Shown here: in pieces, positions 16,629-25,051 of the stretch
How positions within the stretch are numbered: the first letter of the stretch is position 1
Layout of the letters: each line of letters starts with the position of its first letter
NCBI RefSeq assembly: GCF_003944715.1
Contig: NZ_RWIT01000009.1
Coordinates: forward strand, 1 to 64,000
Origin: Hymenobacter rigui
Lineage (GTDB): Bacteria > Bacteroidota > Bacteroidia > Cytophagales > Hymenobacteraceae
DNA: 64,000 bases
Direction of reading: 5' to 3'
Program-made: the position numbers and the translations under genes
Notes under the pieces: generated by a model
Told to the model about the DNA's origin: nothing
Seen by the model: the letters and a program-made list of their open reading frames with translations, nothing else
The model's database searches: none

Positions 16629-19216
16629 ATACCCTTATCGGCGACGCAGGGCACCTGAGTGTCATTGTGGCCTTCGTGGCGGCCACCGTAGCGGCATACT
16701 CCTATTTCAAAGCCGCTCAGGGCCGCAGCCTCGGCGATACGGATGCCGGTTGGCTGCGGCTGGGCCGGGGCGCTTTTCTGGTGCACAGCCTAGCGGTAGT
16801 AGCTGTAATTGTGTGCCTGTTTGGCATCATTCACGGCCACCGCTACGAGTACTACTACGCCTGGAGCCACAGCAGCAACCACCTGCCGGTGTACTACATG
16901 ATTTCCTGTTTCTGGGAAGGTCAGGAGGGTTCCTTTCTGCTCTGGATTTTCTGGCACGTGTGCATCGGGCTGGTGCTGATGCGCTACGGCCGCCGCTGGG
17001 AAGCCCCCGTCATGGCCATCTTCGCCGGGGTGCAGCTGTTCCTCACCTCCATGATTCTGGGAGTGGTGCTGGGCAACCTCAAAATCGGCTCTTCCCCCTT
17101 CATCCTGCTGCGCGACTTCATGCCCGACCTGCCGGTGTGGAAAACCAATCCCGGTTTTGTGCCGAAGGATGGTACCGGCCTGAATGCTCTGCTGCAGAAC
17201 TACTGGATGGTGATTCACCCGCCTACCCTGTTCCTGGGCTTTGCTCTCACGCTGGTTCCGTTTGCTTACGCCGTAGCCGGCCTTTGGAAAGGCGAGTACA
17301 CCAAATGGGTACGCCCGGCCATGCGCTGGACGCTCTGGGGCGGAATGATTCTGGGCGTGGGTATTGTGATGGGTGCCTACTGGGCCTATGAAACCCTCAA
17401 CTTCGGGGGCTACTGGAACTGGGACCCGGTGGAAAATGCCGTGTACATTCCGTGGCTGGTGCTGGTGGCTTCGCTGCACGGCTTGGTGTTGTGGCAGCGC
17501 AGCCGCACGGCGCTGCGTACCTCGTTTGTGCTGGTTATTGCCACCTTCCTGCTGATTCTCTACGCTACGTTCCTCACCCGCTCGGGGGTGCTGGGCAACG
17601 CTTCCGTGCACTCCTTCACCGACCTGGGCCTTTCCGGGCAGTTGATTATTTATCTGGCGGCTTTCGTGGTGCTCAGCATTGGGCTGCTGGTGTGGCGCTG
17701 GAAGCACATTCCGGTTTCGGAAAAGGAGCTGACCACTTATAACCCCGAGCTGTGGGTGTTTGTGGGTGCCACGGTACTATGCCTGGGTGCGTTTCAGGTA
17801 CTGTTTACCACCAGCATTCCGGTGTACAACGCCTTCCTGGGCTTTATCGGCATCAAATCGAACCTGGCGCTGCCCGCCGACCAGATTGCCCACTACACCA
17901 AGTTCCAGCTCTGGATGGGTGTGGGCGTAGCCTTCTTCTCGGGGCTGGCGCAGGTGATGTGGTGGCAGAAGAATGACAAATCGAGCCTGACCAATACGCT
18001 CACGGTGCCCGGCATCCTGACGCTGCTCGTGGCCGCGCTGGTTATTCTGCTGGTGCAGTATTACGGCCATAAAATGGACTTGGTGTACATCGTGCTGCTG
18101 ACTACGGCCCTGTTTGGGGTGCTGGCCAACCTGAGCATGGTGCTCACGCTAGTGAAGCGCAAGGTGAGCCTCTCGGGCGGCGGCATTGCGCACATTGGCA
18201 TTGCCCTGATGCTGCTGGGCATTCTGGCCTCGGCCGGCTACTCCAACATCATCAGCCAGAATGTATCGGGCCTGCTTTACTCCCGCGAGTTCGACCAGAC
18301 CACCAACCAAGACAACGTGCTGCTGTGGCGCAACGACCCCGCCCCCATGGGCAAGTACGACGTGCGCTACACCGGTCAGTTCTGGGACGTGCCCGGTGTG
18401 CCCGGCTACGTGGATAAGCAGCTGCTCTACCGCACCGCCGACGAGTACAAAACCCTGGCCCGCGCCGATATCAAGCGTGGCGACAAGGTGTACTACAAAG
18501 CTGGCGACACCGTCGAAATCAACCCCGAAAACACCTACTACCGCGTCGAGTACAAGGACCGTAAGTCCGGCGACGCGTTTACGTTGTACCCCCGGGCGCA
18601 GGTGAATGAGGAAATGGGCGGCCTGCTGGCTTCCCCCGATATTCAGAAATTTGCCGACCACGATATCTATTCCCACATCAGCGCCGTGCCGCCCGTGGAT
18701 AAGGAGAAGGACTGGAGTGAGGTGAAAGAGCACGTGCTGAGCGTGGGCGACACCATCTTCCTCAACGACTACTTTGCCGTGTTCCGGGCCGTGGAGCCCG
18801 CCCACCAGACGGCTGGCCTGGGCCTGAAAAAAGGTGACCTGGCTATTCAGGGCGACTTCTTAGTGTATGGTGAGAAGAAGCAATACCATGTTCACCCCGT
18901 ATTCGTGGTGCGCAACCGCCTTATTGGTCGCGTGCCTGATGAGGTAGAAGACCTGGGTCTGCGCCTGAGTTTCCTGAACGTGGATCCTCAGAAAAGCAAG
19001 TTTACTTTCGGGGTAAGCACTACCCAGAAGGATTACATTATTCTGAAGGCGGTGGAGAAACCATTCATCAACTTGCTCTGGAGCGGTACGCTGCTCATGG
19101 CGGTGGGCTTCGGAATGGCCATTTATAAGCGCCGCCGCGAAACCGACGGCGCCGACGTAGCGCCACCCGCCACTCGCCAGCCCCAGAAGAGCCGCAAGCC
19201 CCAGCAGGTAGCCTAG
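16622..19216 (+). CDS. ccmF: Cytochrome c heme lyase CcmF
   Basis: An 864-residue polytopic membrane protein. The WWD heme-handling motif is present near residues 260-272 (GGYWNWDPVENA), with conserved His in WMVIHPPTLF near residue 195 and in HGLVLW. A large C-terminal periplasmic portion ends with one more TM segment (NLLWSGTLLMAVGFGMAIY) and a basic tail, as in the CcmF family. It transfers heme from CcmE to apocytochrome c. The longer-than-usual C-terminal soluble domain is common in Bacteroidota. It is the last gene of the operon, closed by the terminator at 19246. Confidence 0.94.
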   Translation: MLNTLIGDAGHLSVIVAFVAATVAAYSYFKAAQGRSLGDTDAGWLRLGRGAFLVHSLAVVAVIVCLFGIIHGHRYEYYYAWSHSSNHLPVYYMISCFWEGQEGSFLLWIFWHVCIGLVLMRYGRRWEAPVMAIFAGVQLFLTSMILGVVLGNLKIGSSPFILLRDFMPDLPVWKTNPGFVPKDGTGLNALLQNYWMVIHPPTLFLGFALTLVPFAYAVAGLWKGEYTKWVRPAMRWTLWGGMILGVGIVMGAYWAYETLNFGGYWNWDPVENAVYIPWLVLVASLHGLVLWQRSRTALRTSFVLVIATFLLILYATFLTRSGVLGNASVHSFTDLGLSGQLIIYLAAFVVLSIGLLVWRWKHIPVSEKELTTYNPELWVFVGATVLCLGAFQVLFTTSIPVYNAFLGFIGIKSNLALPADQIAHYTKFQLWMGVGVAFFSGLAQVMWWQKNDKSSLTNTLTVPGILTLLVAALVILLVQYYGHKMDLVYIVLLTTALFGVLANLSMVLTLVKRKVSLSGGGIAHIGIALMLLGILASAGYSNIISQNVSGLLYSREFDQTTNQDNVLLWRNDPAPMGKYDVRYTGQFWDVPGVPGYVDKQLLYRTADEYKTLARADIKRGDKVYYKAGDTVEINPENTYYRVEYKDRKSGDAFTLYPRAQVNEEMGGLLASPDIQKFADHDIYSHISAVPPVDKEKDWSEVKEHVLSVGDTIFLNDYFAVFRAVEPAHQTAGLGLKKGDLAIQGDFLVYGEKKQYHVHPVFVVRNRLIGRVPDEVEDLGLRLSFLNVDPQKSKFTFGVSTTQKDYIILKAVEKPFINLLWSGTLLMAVGFGMAIYKRRRETDGADVAPPATRQPQKSRKPQQVA

Positions 19217-19245
19217 CCACCAGATAACCGATATTATTTATAATC

Positions 19246-19283
19246 AAAAAAGCGCCCCGGTAACTGCCGGGGCGCTTTTTTTT
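19246..19283 (+). terminator. Rho-independent terminator after ccmF
   Basis: An 11-bp perfect stem (AAGCGCCCCGG/CCGGGGCGCTT, 19250-19277) with a six-base loop, followed by a run of eight T and preceded by six A. Confidence 0.93.
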
Positions 19284-19500
19284 AGTTTGATTACCAGTGG
19301 TTTGGTGAACGGTGTTCTGGGCCAGCCAGTACAGTCCGTCGGGCCGGTTGCCATGTACTGCTGTGGTTGCGTGGGAGCGGGAGCCGGCCGTGGTGACCCG
19401 CCCGATAGCGCCCCGCTGCCGAGTGGAACGAAGCTCTATAATTTGCCCGATAAACCATCTTTCGAGGATATCAGCTCCTAAAACTGGCATTCGGATACAA
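19284..19500. other. Intergenic stretch, nothing recognised
   Basis: The roughly 220 bases between the two terminators contain short open frames on both strands but none with a recognisable domain, ribosome site or family similarity. Confidence 0.5.
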
Positions 19501-19531
19501 AAAAGGGCAGCCGACTGGCTGCCCTTTTTGC
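19498..19531 (-). terminator. Terminator of the T9SS cargo gene
   Basis: A stem of 12 bp (AAAAGGGCAGCC/GGCTGCCCTTTT, 19501-19528) with a GACT loop; the A-run on the left gives a U-run in the minus-strand transcript, 20 nt past the stop codon. Confidence 0.9.
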
Positions 19532-19550
19532 GGAGTACCGGAAGCAGGAA

Positions 19551-22256
19551 TTACTTCTGGATGGTGATGTTGCGGAGCATGTACTCGTTGCCGTTTTTCA
19601 CTTTCACGGTATACATGCCGTTGGCCAGTTTGGAGAGGTCTACCTGGTTGGTCATGTTGTCGCGCACGGTGGCCGTGTGTACCCGCTGACCCAGCAGGTT
19701 GGTTACTTCTACTTCCAGGCCGCCTTTGGCGTTGGCACCGCGCACTTCAATGCTGAGGCTACCGGCCGAAGGGTTGGGGTACATGCTGATAGCACGCATC
19801 ATGGCCTGTGAAGTACCGGTAACAGCCGAAATGCTGATATCGTCCACGTACAGGTTAAACTGATCGGCGTCGCTATAGGCGTGGAAACCAACGTAGTAGT
19901 TGCCATTGCTGGCGGGTGTAATCAACGAAACCTGACCTGCGGCAGTACCGGCAACGGTAGTAGAGTAGGTGATGTTGTTGACGTTGGCATTCTGGAACAG
20001 GGTGTTCGTTTGGCCCGTAGGCGTAGCGGTTGAGCCGTATTTTACCTCCAGCTTTTCGGGGAAGGTTACACCAGAAGACGCGCTTGCACGGTACTTGAAC
20101 GAGAGCTGGTAGTTGGAGCCCGCACGCAGGAACAGAGCCGGGGTAAAGAACCAGTCGTCGGCAGCACTAGCCGAGTTGAAGGAGTAGCGAATGGAGTTAG
20201 GAGCCGATGCGGGGTTAGAGGCTACAACAGTCCACGTTTTACCATCGTTGTTTGCGTCAGTTACGGTTATGCCGCAGGGCAGAGCCCCGGCTGCTACCCC
20301 ATCAAAGCCTTCCGTGTAAGGGAACGTGGCGATAATAGGAGGCGAGCAGGCCGTAGAGAAAGTAATAGGGCCAGTGAGCGTGCTTTGGTCGGTGGCGCCG
20401 CAGTTGGCCCGCACGTACACATCATAGCGCGTGGAGGAGGTGAGGCCGGTTAGCGTGTAAGGCGAGGCGGTAGTGGTTACCGAAGTGCCAGCGGAAGCGG
20501 GGTTGAAGCCAGCCGGGCCGTAGATGATTACGTAGCCGGTACCATTGGAAGGACCCGTGAAGGTTACGGTTGCACCGGTAGTGGTAACAGCGTTTACAGC
20601 AAGTGCCGTAGGAGGAGGGCAGGTAGCGGGAGCACCCGTTACTGCTTCAATCATGATAGCGCCCAGGTTGGCAGCGCTTTGGTCAGAAGGCGTGCCGCCC
20701 GCCAGCGGAATGCTGAAATAGGCACCTGCACGGGTAGGAACTTCAAAAGCCTGAACTCCCACTGGATAGTAGGCCGTAGCATTGGCTACCTGCGCCACAC
20801 CGGCAAAGAAGTTGCCGGTAGTTACGGAAGCCGGCGAAGTGAGCGTGAAGGTCTTATCGGTGTTGATGTCGGCAGCTACTACCGTGTAGTTGGCCGAGCG
20901 GGCCAGAATGGCACCGGAATTATCAGCTACAACTCCGTAAATGGTTTTACCTACCGAGTTCGGGTCGCCGATGCGGGCTGTTACGGCCGATACCGTGCGA
21001 GGAGCCGTAGTGGTGTATTTCACGGCCAGAATAGAACCGCTGGTACCGAAGCCGATGCTGCTGCCGGGAGCTACGCCGGGCTGGGCATACGCAAAAGTAG
21101 TAGCCGAAACCTCCTGCGCCAGGGTATAGGTATTGTTCGTGTTATCGTCGTCGTTGGCCACAGCCACGCTCACCGTTTCCGAGCCGGTAGCGGTAGGCGT
21201 GAACGGGTCGAAGCTTACCGTAGAAGAAGCGCCGGCAGCCAGCGTGGCAATAGTTTTGGTGCTGGTGAAGGTATTCGCTCCACTCACCGTAGCCGTTACC
21301 GATACGTTGGTTTGGGCCGCAGTACCCACGTTGGTTACCACTGCCTGAATGGTGTGCGGTGCGCCATACGGAATAGGTAGTTTGCCCAGCGTGTACACAA
21401 CCTGTACTTTGTTGTCGTTGGCAAAAACCGTTTTGAACCGGTAAGTACGGCCGGCATCTGGCAGTACCGATTTGCGGATGCCGTGTGCCGCTACGGAAGT
21501 AGCAGTAGGAGCGGGGTAGTTACCGGCCACGGCAAACGCCGCCGACCAGGCTCCGGCCGAGCCTTTCTGCATCACCAGACTTTGAGTCGTGGAGTTGCCT
21601 GAGCCTTTAAGTCCCACCACAGCCAGCTTGAAAGCATCGGCGCTGGCCGCTACGGCGGTAGGCAGGCTATATACAAACTCCACCTGGTTGGTGGTTTCGT
21701 ACAGCTTGGCCTGGAAGGAGAAGTTGTCGTACTGGCTGCCAACTCCATCACGCGTCTTATCGCTCACGTTTTTCCACTGGATGGTGCATACCCGGTTAGG
21801 AGCAGTACCCGTGGTAGCCACGCGGTATTCAGCTGCGGTAGTACCCGAAACCAGATCCAGGTTAAACGGCAGAATCAGGTTGGTTTGCGTGGCGTTGTTC
21901 AGAGGACCATCGGTGGGGTCCTGCGCACCGGCATAGTAATATGGCGCTGCCGGGGCAGTGGTACCCAGCTTGATAAAGCCGTTCGTGTTCAGCACGAAGT
22001 CAGTAAATGCCTGACCATTGAAGTTAAACGTGAAGCCAATGGGCGTAGCCGCCGAGTTGTCGTCGTCGGTATTGGTGGTGGCAATAACCGTCCCGGTTGT
22101 ACCCAGGTCAGCATACGTTCCCGCCACATTCTGAGCCGAGGTGGTGGAATAGCTGAATTGCGCGTGTGCCGCCGTGGAGGCTAGCCCCAGCAACCCGAGC
22201 AGTGCCAGCTTACGCCAGGCGCCGGATGTGCGGTTCGCTTTGTAAAGTTGTGTCAT
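19551..22256 (-). CDS. T9SS-exported protein with FnIII and sorting domains
   Basis: A 901-residue secreted protein. Its signal peptide ends at STAAHAQF. Residues about 25-260 form a beta-sandwich seen in T9SS cargo; about 265-370 looks like a CARDB/Ig-type repeat (VVTNVGTAAQTNVSVTATV); residues about 560-640 form a fibronectin type III module (PPTALAVNAVTTTGATVTF); and 645-810 resemble a cleaved-adhesin jelly roll (FPYTEGFDG). The last about 80 residues are a type A sorting domain beginning MYPNPSAGSLSIEV and ending MLRNITIQK. It should be exported by the type IX system and processed by PorU. The actual ligand is unknown. Confidence 0.88.
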   Translation of the reverse strand: MTQLYKANRTSGAWRKLALLGLLGLASTAAHAQFSYSTTSAQNVAGTYADLGTTGTVIATTNTDDDNSAATPIGFTFNFNGQAFTDFVLNTNGFIKLGTTAPAAPYYYAGAQDPTDGPLNNATQTNLILPFNLDLVSGTTAAEYRVATTGTAPNRVCTIQWKNVSDKTRDGVGSQYDNFSFQAKLYETTNQVEFVYSLPTAVAASADAFKLAVVGLKGSGNSTTQSLVMQKGSAGAWSAAFAVAGNYPAPTATSVAAHGIRKSVLPDAGRTYRFKTVFANDNKVQVVYTLGKLPIPYGAPHTIQAVVTNVGTAAQTNVSVTATVSGANTFTSTKTIATLAAGASSTVSFDPFTPTATGSETVSVAVANDDDNTNNTYTLAQEVSATTFAYAQPGVAPGSSIGFGTSGSILAVKYTTTAPRTVSAVTARIGDPNSVGKTIYGVVADNSGAILARSANYTVVAADINTDKTFTLTSPASVTTGNFFAGVAQVANATAYYPVGVQAFEVPTRAGAYFSIPLAGGTPSDQSAANLGAIMIEAVTGAPATCPPPTALAVNAVTTTGATVTFTGPSNGTGYVIIYGPAGFNPASAGTSVTTTASPYTLTGLTSSTRYDVYVRANCGATDQSTLTGPITFSTACSPPIIATFPYTEGFDGVAAGALPCGITVTDANNDGKTWTVVASNPASAPNSIRYSFNSASAADDWFFTPALFLRAGSNYQLSFKYRASASSGVTFPEKLEVKYGSTATPTGQTNTLFQNANVNNITYSTTVAGTAAGQVSLITPASNGNYYVGFHAYSDADQFNLYVDDISISAVTGTSQAMMRAISMYPNPSAGSLSIEVRGANAKGGLEVEVTNLLGQRVHTATVRDNMTNQVDLSKLANGMYTVKVKNGNEYMLRNITIQK

Positions 22257-22437
22257 AGAAAACGACGAAAGGAAAAGTGAAAATGAAAAGAATGACTGAT
22301 GTACTGCTGAGTTTCGTTTAGCCGAAACTGGGTAAACAGAGACAAGATGTTAAATTTTGCCTGAAACTGTGAGAGGATTGACAGAAAAAGGTTGAAAAAA
22401 AGATAAAGAGAATGGTTTTTACACACTTTAATATAGT

Positions 22438-23262
22438 ATGTCGCTAATGTTGGAAAAGCCGGTTCGGGTGCTGCTCCTTGGGGCTGGCAAAGTGGCCACC
22501 CACCTGCTGCCAGCCCTAGTCCAGGCAGAGTATCATATAGCAGGAGTCTGGAGCCGTAATGGCAGCTCGGCGGCAGCCGTTGTGGCGGCCGTGCCCGATA
22601 CTCCCGTACTGACGGACTTAATGGCGCTGCCTCCGGCCGATATATACCTGCTGGCTCTGCCCGATGCGGTGGTGCCGGAAGTGCTGGCGGCCGCACGTTT
22701 TCCGGCCGGGGCATTGGTGGTACACACGGCCGGGGCGCTGCCGCTGTCAGTTTTTGATGCGTACCCGGCTATCCGGGGCGGTGTGTTTTATCCGCTCCAG
22801 ACGTTCAGTCCGGGCCGCCAGATCAACTGGCCGACCGTACCGCTGTGCTTGGAAGCCGCCGATGCGGCCGGACTGGCTATGCTGCAACAGGTGGCCCATT
22901 CTCTCAGTCAGGATGTGCGGGTACTGACCTCAGCGCAGCGGCTACAGCTGCACGTGGCCGCCGTATGGGCCAGCAACTTTCCCAATCATCTGCTGGGCAT
23001 CAGTCATGCGCTGCTGAGCGGGGCAGGGCTGCCCTGGGAGCTGCTGCTGCCGCTTATCCGGGAAACAGTGGATAAAGCCCTGAGTCAGCCGCCCTTTACG
23101 GCCCAAACCGGCCCGGCCGTGCGCCACGATGCCGGTACGCTGGCCCGCCACGAAGCCGCTCTCGCCGGGCATCCCGCGTGGCAGCTGCTGTACCGGCAGC
23201 TGACGGCCAGCATTCAGGCAGTGGCCGCCGAAACCTCCGCAAACAAACCGCCTGGCAAGTAA
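22438..23262 (+). CDS. Rossmann and DUF2520 domain protein
   Basis: A 274-residue cytosolic protein. The N-terminal NAD(P)-binding Rossmann motif reads LLLGAGKVATHLLPAL (residues about 11-26); the C-terminal half is the helical DUF2520 domain, with the typical HVAAVWASNFPNHLL segment near residue 170. It resembles ProC/6-phosphogluconate-dehydrogenase-like reductases, but no substrate is known. In Bacteroidota this gene is commonly near the KdsC-like phosphatase and UbiA-type genes, as it is here. The start could also be the ATG at 22447. It is divergent from the T9SS cargo gene across 181 AT-rich bases. Confidence 0.88.
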   Translation: MSLMLEKPVRVLLLGAGKVATHLLPALVQAEYHIAGVWSRNGSSAAAVVAAVPDTPVLTDLMALPPADIYLLALPDAVVPEVLAAARFPAGALVVHTAGALPLSVFDAYPAIRGGVFYPLQTFSPGRQINWPTVPLCLEAADAAGLAMLQQVAHSLSQDVRVLTSAQRLQLHVAAVWASNFPNHLLGISHALLSGAGLPWELLLPLIRETVDKALSQPPFTAQTGPAVRHDAGTLARHEAALAGHPAWQLLYRQLTASIQAVAAETSANKPPGK

Positions 23263-23263
23263 C

Positions 23264-23294
23264 TTTGATTCGGGGGGGCGCGTGCCTACCTTTG
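23264..23294 (+). promoter_or_regulatory. Complete Bacteroidota-type promoter of the ferredoxin gene
   Basis: A -33 TTTG at 23264-23267 and a -7 TACCTTTG at 23287-23294 are separated by 19 nt, an exact match to the phylum consensus. The -33 box directly follows the stop of the DUF2520 gene, so the ferredoxin has its own transcription start. Confidence 0.85.
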
Positions 23295-23333
23295 CACCCG
23301 CATTTTTGCCCCCGATCCACCTAGCATTCCGCC

Positions 23334-23663
23334 GTGAAAGCCGTAAATATTACCTTCAAATTTCAGGACGGACAGCCCGACCAGACCCACGTGGCCGCTG
23401 AGGGCGAATCGGTGCTGGATGTGGCCCTCAACAACGATATTCAGCTGCAGCACAACTGCGGCGGCGTATGCGGCTGCAGCACCTGCCACGTGTATATCCT
23501 GCAGGGCGAAGATGACCTGCCCGAAATTTCGGACAAGGAAGAAGACTTCATCGACCGGGCCGTGAACCCGCGCATCAACTCCCGCCTGGGCTGCCAGTGC
23601 GTGGTGCAGGGCAATCAGAACATCGTCGTACAGATTCCGCCCCAGGAGTTCCTGGGCCACTAA
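23334..23663 (+). CDS. 2Fe-2S ferredoxin (ISC/adrenodoxin type)
   Basis: A 109-residue electron carrier. The four cluster cysteines are in HNCGGVCGCSTC (C-x5-C-x2-C) and RLGCQC, with the acidic helix EDDLPEISDKEEDFID that marks ISC-type ferredoxins. The start is a GTG. A full promoter is found 40-70 nt upstream. The next gene is iscX, so a role in iron-sulfur cluster assembly is likely, although no other isc genes are near. The extra Cys within the binding loop is unusual but seen in the family. Confidence 0.9.
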   Translation: MKAVNITFKFQDGQPDQTHVAAEGESVLDVALNNDIQLQHNCGGVCGCSTCHVYILQGEDDLPEISDKEEDFIDRAVNPRINSRLGCQCVVQGNQNIVVQIPPQEFLGH

Positions 23664-23667
23664 GTAG

Positions 23668-23762
23668 AGAGATGAATTATGAAAGCTGAGTGATGAGTTG
23701 GCTATGGGGCTGCTCTTGACTCCTACCTCATAATTTATAACTCATAATTCATAACTCAATCA
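23668..23762. repeat. Imperfect AT-rich inverted repeat between ferredoxin and iscX
   Basis: Words such as GATGAATTATGA and GATGAG on the left recur in inverted form as CATAATTCATAACTC on the right. Pairing is imperfect. It belongs in style with the other word-like intergenic hairpins in the window, and separates the ferredoxin from iscX. Confidence 0.6.
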
Positions 23763-23764
23763 AA

Positions 23765-24001
23765 ATGAACCATTTCGAGCCCCCAATCAAGTGGAGCGAC
23801 CATGAGGATATTGCCATGGCCCTCTACGAAAAATTCGGCGACGACTTCAACGAGGCGAAAATCTACCGCATCCGCTTCACGGAGCTGCTGGAGTGGGTAC
23901 TGAGCCTGCCCAACTTTGAGGGCACCCGCGAGCAGGCCAACGAAGGCCATCTGGAGCAGATCCAGGCTAAGTGGGTGTACGAGTGGCGCGACAACCAATA
24001 A
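23765..24001 (+). CDS. iscX: Fe-S assembly protein IscX
   Basis: A 78-residue acidic protein that matches IscX throughout: IKWSDHEDIAMALYEKFGDDF near the start in two adjoining segments, FTELLEWVLSLPNF in the middle and QAKWVYEWRD at the end. IscX binds IscS and iron and modulates cluster assembly. It follows the ferredoxin by 101 nt that hold an inverted repeat. Confidence 0.93.
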   Translation: MNHFEPPIKWSDHEDIAMALYEKFGDDFNEAKIYRIRFTELLEWVLSLPNFEGTREQANEGHLEQIQAKWVYEWRDNQ

Positions 24002-24086
24002 TTTCCTTTTGTGTACTCACCGGGCTGAGTAACGGTGCCGCTTCCTGGTGGGGCAGTGCGGTTACTCAGCGGTGTTTTTACTGTGT

Positions 24087-24590
24087 ATGAGCACTACTTC
24101 TCCTACTCCTGATCTATCGGCCATCAAAGTATTCATTCTGGATGTGGATGGGGTACTGACGGACGGCACGCTGCTGGCCCTGAACTCCGGCGAGCAGGCC
24201 CGGGCCTTCCACATCCGCGACGGGTATGCCGTGCGCCATGCACTGCGCAAAGGCTACCGGATTGCCGTTATTTCGGGCCGTGAGGAGGAAGGCGTGCGCA
24301 AACGGCTGGAGTCGCTGGATGTGCGCGACATCTATCTGGGGGTTGATGATAAGATGAAAATCTTCAATAACTACCTGAATACCTACCACCTGGAGCCCGC
24401 TGCCATTGCCTACATGGGCGACGATATGCCCGATATTGAGGTGATGCGCCGCTGCGCCATAGCCGCTTGCCCCGCCGATGCTGCCACTGATGTACGCGCT
24501 ATCAGCAACTACACCGCCGCGCTGCCCGGTGGCCACGGTGCCGTACGCGAGCTGATTGAGGCTGTAATGAAGCACCAGCAGACCTGGTAA
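24087..24590 (+). CDS. HAD-IIIA phosphatase (KdsC-like)
   Basis: A 167-residue HAD-superfamily C-zero phosphatase. Motif I is FILDVDGVLTDG (nucleophile Asp followed by DG), motif II the Ser of AVISGREEEG, motif III the Lys in DDKMKIF, and motif IV GDDMPDIEVM. Members dephosphorylate 3-deoxy-D-manno-octulosonate 8-phosphate for lipopolysaccharide, or act on related acyl-neuraminate phosphates. The ATG at 24087 is preferred to one at 24048 because the family starts about 12 residues before motif I. Confidence 0.88.
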   Translation: MSTTSPTPDLSAIKVFILDVDGVLTDGTLLALNSGEQARAFHIRDGYAVRHALRKGYRIAVISGREEEGVRKRLESLDVRDIYLGVDDKMKIFNNYLNTYHLEPAAIAYMGDDMPDIEVMRRCAIAACPADAATDVRAISNYTAALPGGHGAVRELIEAVMKHQQTW

Positions 24591-24662
24591 CCCCCGCTCC
24601 ATGTTTGCAGCCTGATAGTTTTGGGCTGTCCTGTAGCCCCAGTTGCGCATCCCGCAGCCGGG

Positions 24663-24693
24663 GTTGCGCTTTTCTAAAATCCCTCTATATTTA
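24663..24693 (+). promoter_or_regulatory. Putative promoter of the cold-shock gene
   Basis: GTTG (24663-24666), 19 nt, TATATTTA (24686-24693): a one-mismatch version of each half of the Bacteroidota promoter, with correct spacing. The predicted leader is only about 30 nt and pyrimidine-rich. Confidence 0.5.
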
Positions 24694-24728
24694 CCCCAAC
24701 CATCATCAACCCAATTTTTTTCTTTTTC

Positions 24729-24923
24729 ATGAAAACAGGAACCGTAAAATTCTATAATGAGTCGAAGGGCTACGGCTTCATTACGGAAGACGGCACGAAG
24801 GAAGATTTCTTCGTCCACATTACCGGCCTTAACGGGGGCCAGATCCAACAGAATGACCGCGTGGAGTTTGATACTCAGGAAGGCCGTAAAGGCGTTAACG
24901 CGGTAAATGTGAAGAAACTGTAA
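24729..24923 (+). CDS. Cold-shock domain protein
   Basis: A 64-residue single-domain RNA chaperone with RNP1 (SKGYGFITEDG) and RNP2 (DFFVHITGL). It starts MKTGTVKFYNESKGYGF, the phylum form of CspA. It binds single-stranded RNA and prevents secondary structure; cold induction cannot be read from sequence. The gene stands alone, between a candidate promoter at 24663 and a hairpin terminator at 24959. Confidence 0.95.
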   Translation: MKTGTVKFYNESKGYGFITEDGTKEDFFVHITGLNGGQIQQNDRVEFDTQEGRKGVNAVNVKKL

Positions 24924-24957
24924 GCTATAGGTTTACGTAGGTTTTTAGCACAACAGG

Positions 24958-24990
24958 CAAGCCTCTTCCGGTATCGGGGGAGGCTTTCTT
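24958..24990 (+). terminator. Terminator after the cold-shock gene
   Basis: AAGCCTC pairs with GAGGCTT and the inner CC/GG extends the stem; a TTTCTT tract follows. It is 35 nt downstream of the stop codon. Confidence 0.75.
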
Positions 24991-25051
24991 GTGCTGGCTG
25001 CGGCCAGGTAATGCATCTTTGCAGTTGCCGCTGCCTTTTGATTTCTCCGCC

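Noticed and set aside
19095..19490. Possible small minus-strand gene between ccmF and the T9SS cargo gene
   Set aside because: It crosses the ccmF terminator and coding end and lacks any recognisable feature.
24114..24848. Minus-strand open frame opposite the KdsC-like and cold-shock genes
   Set aside because: It covers two well-supported genes and has no domain.
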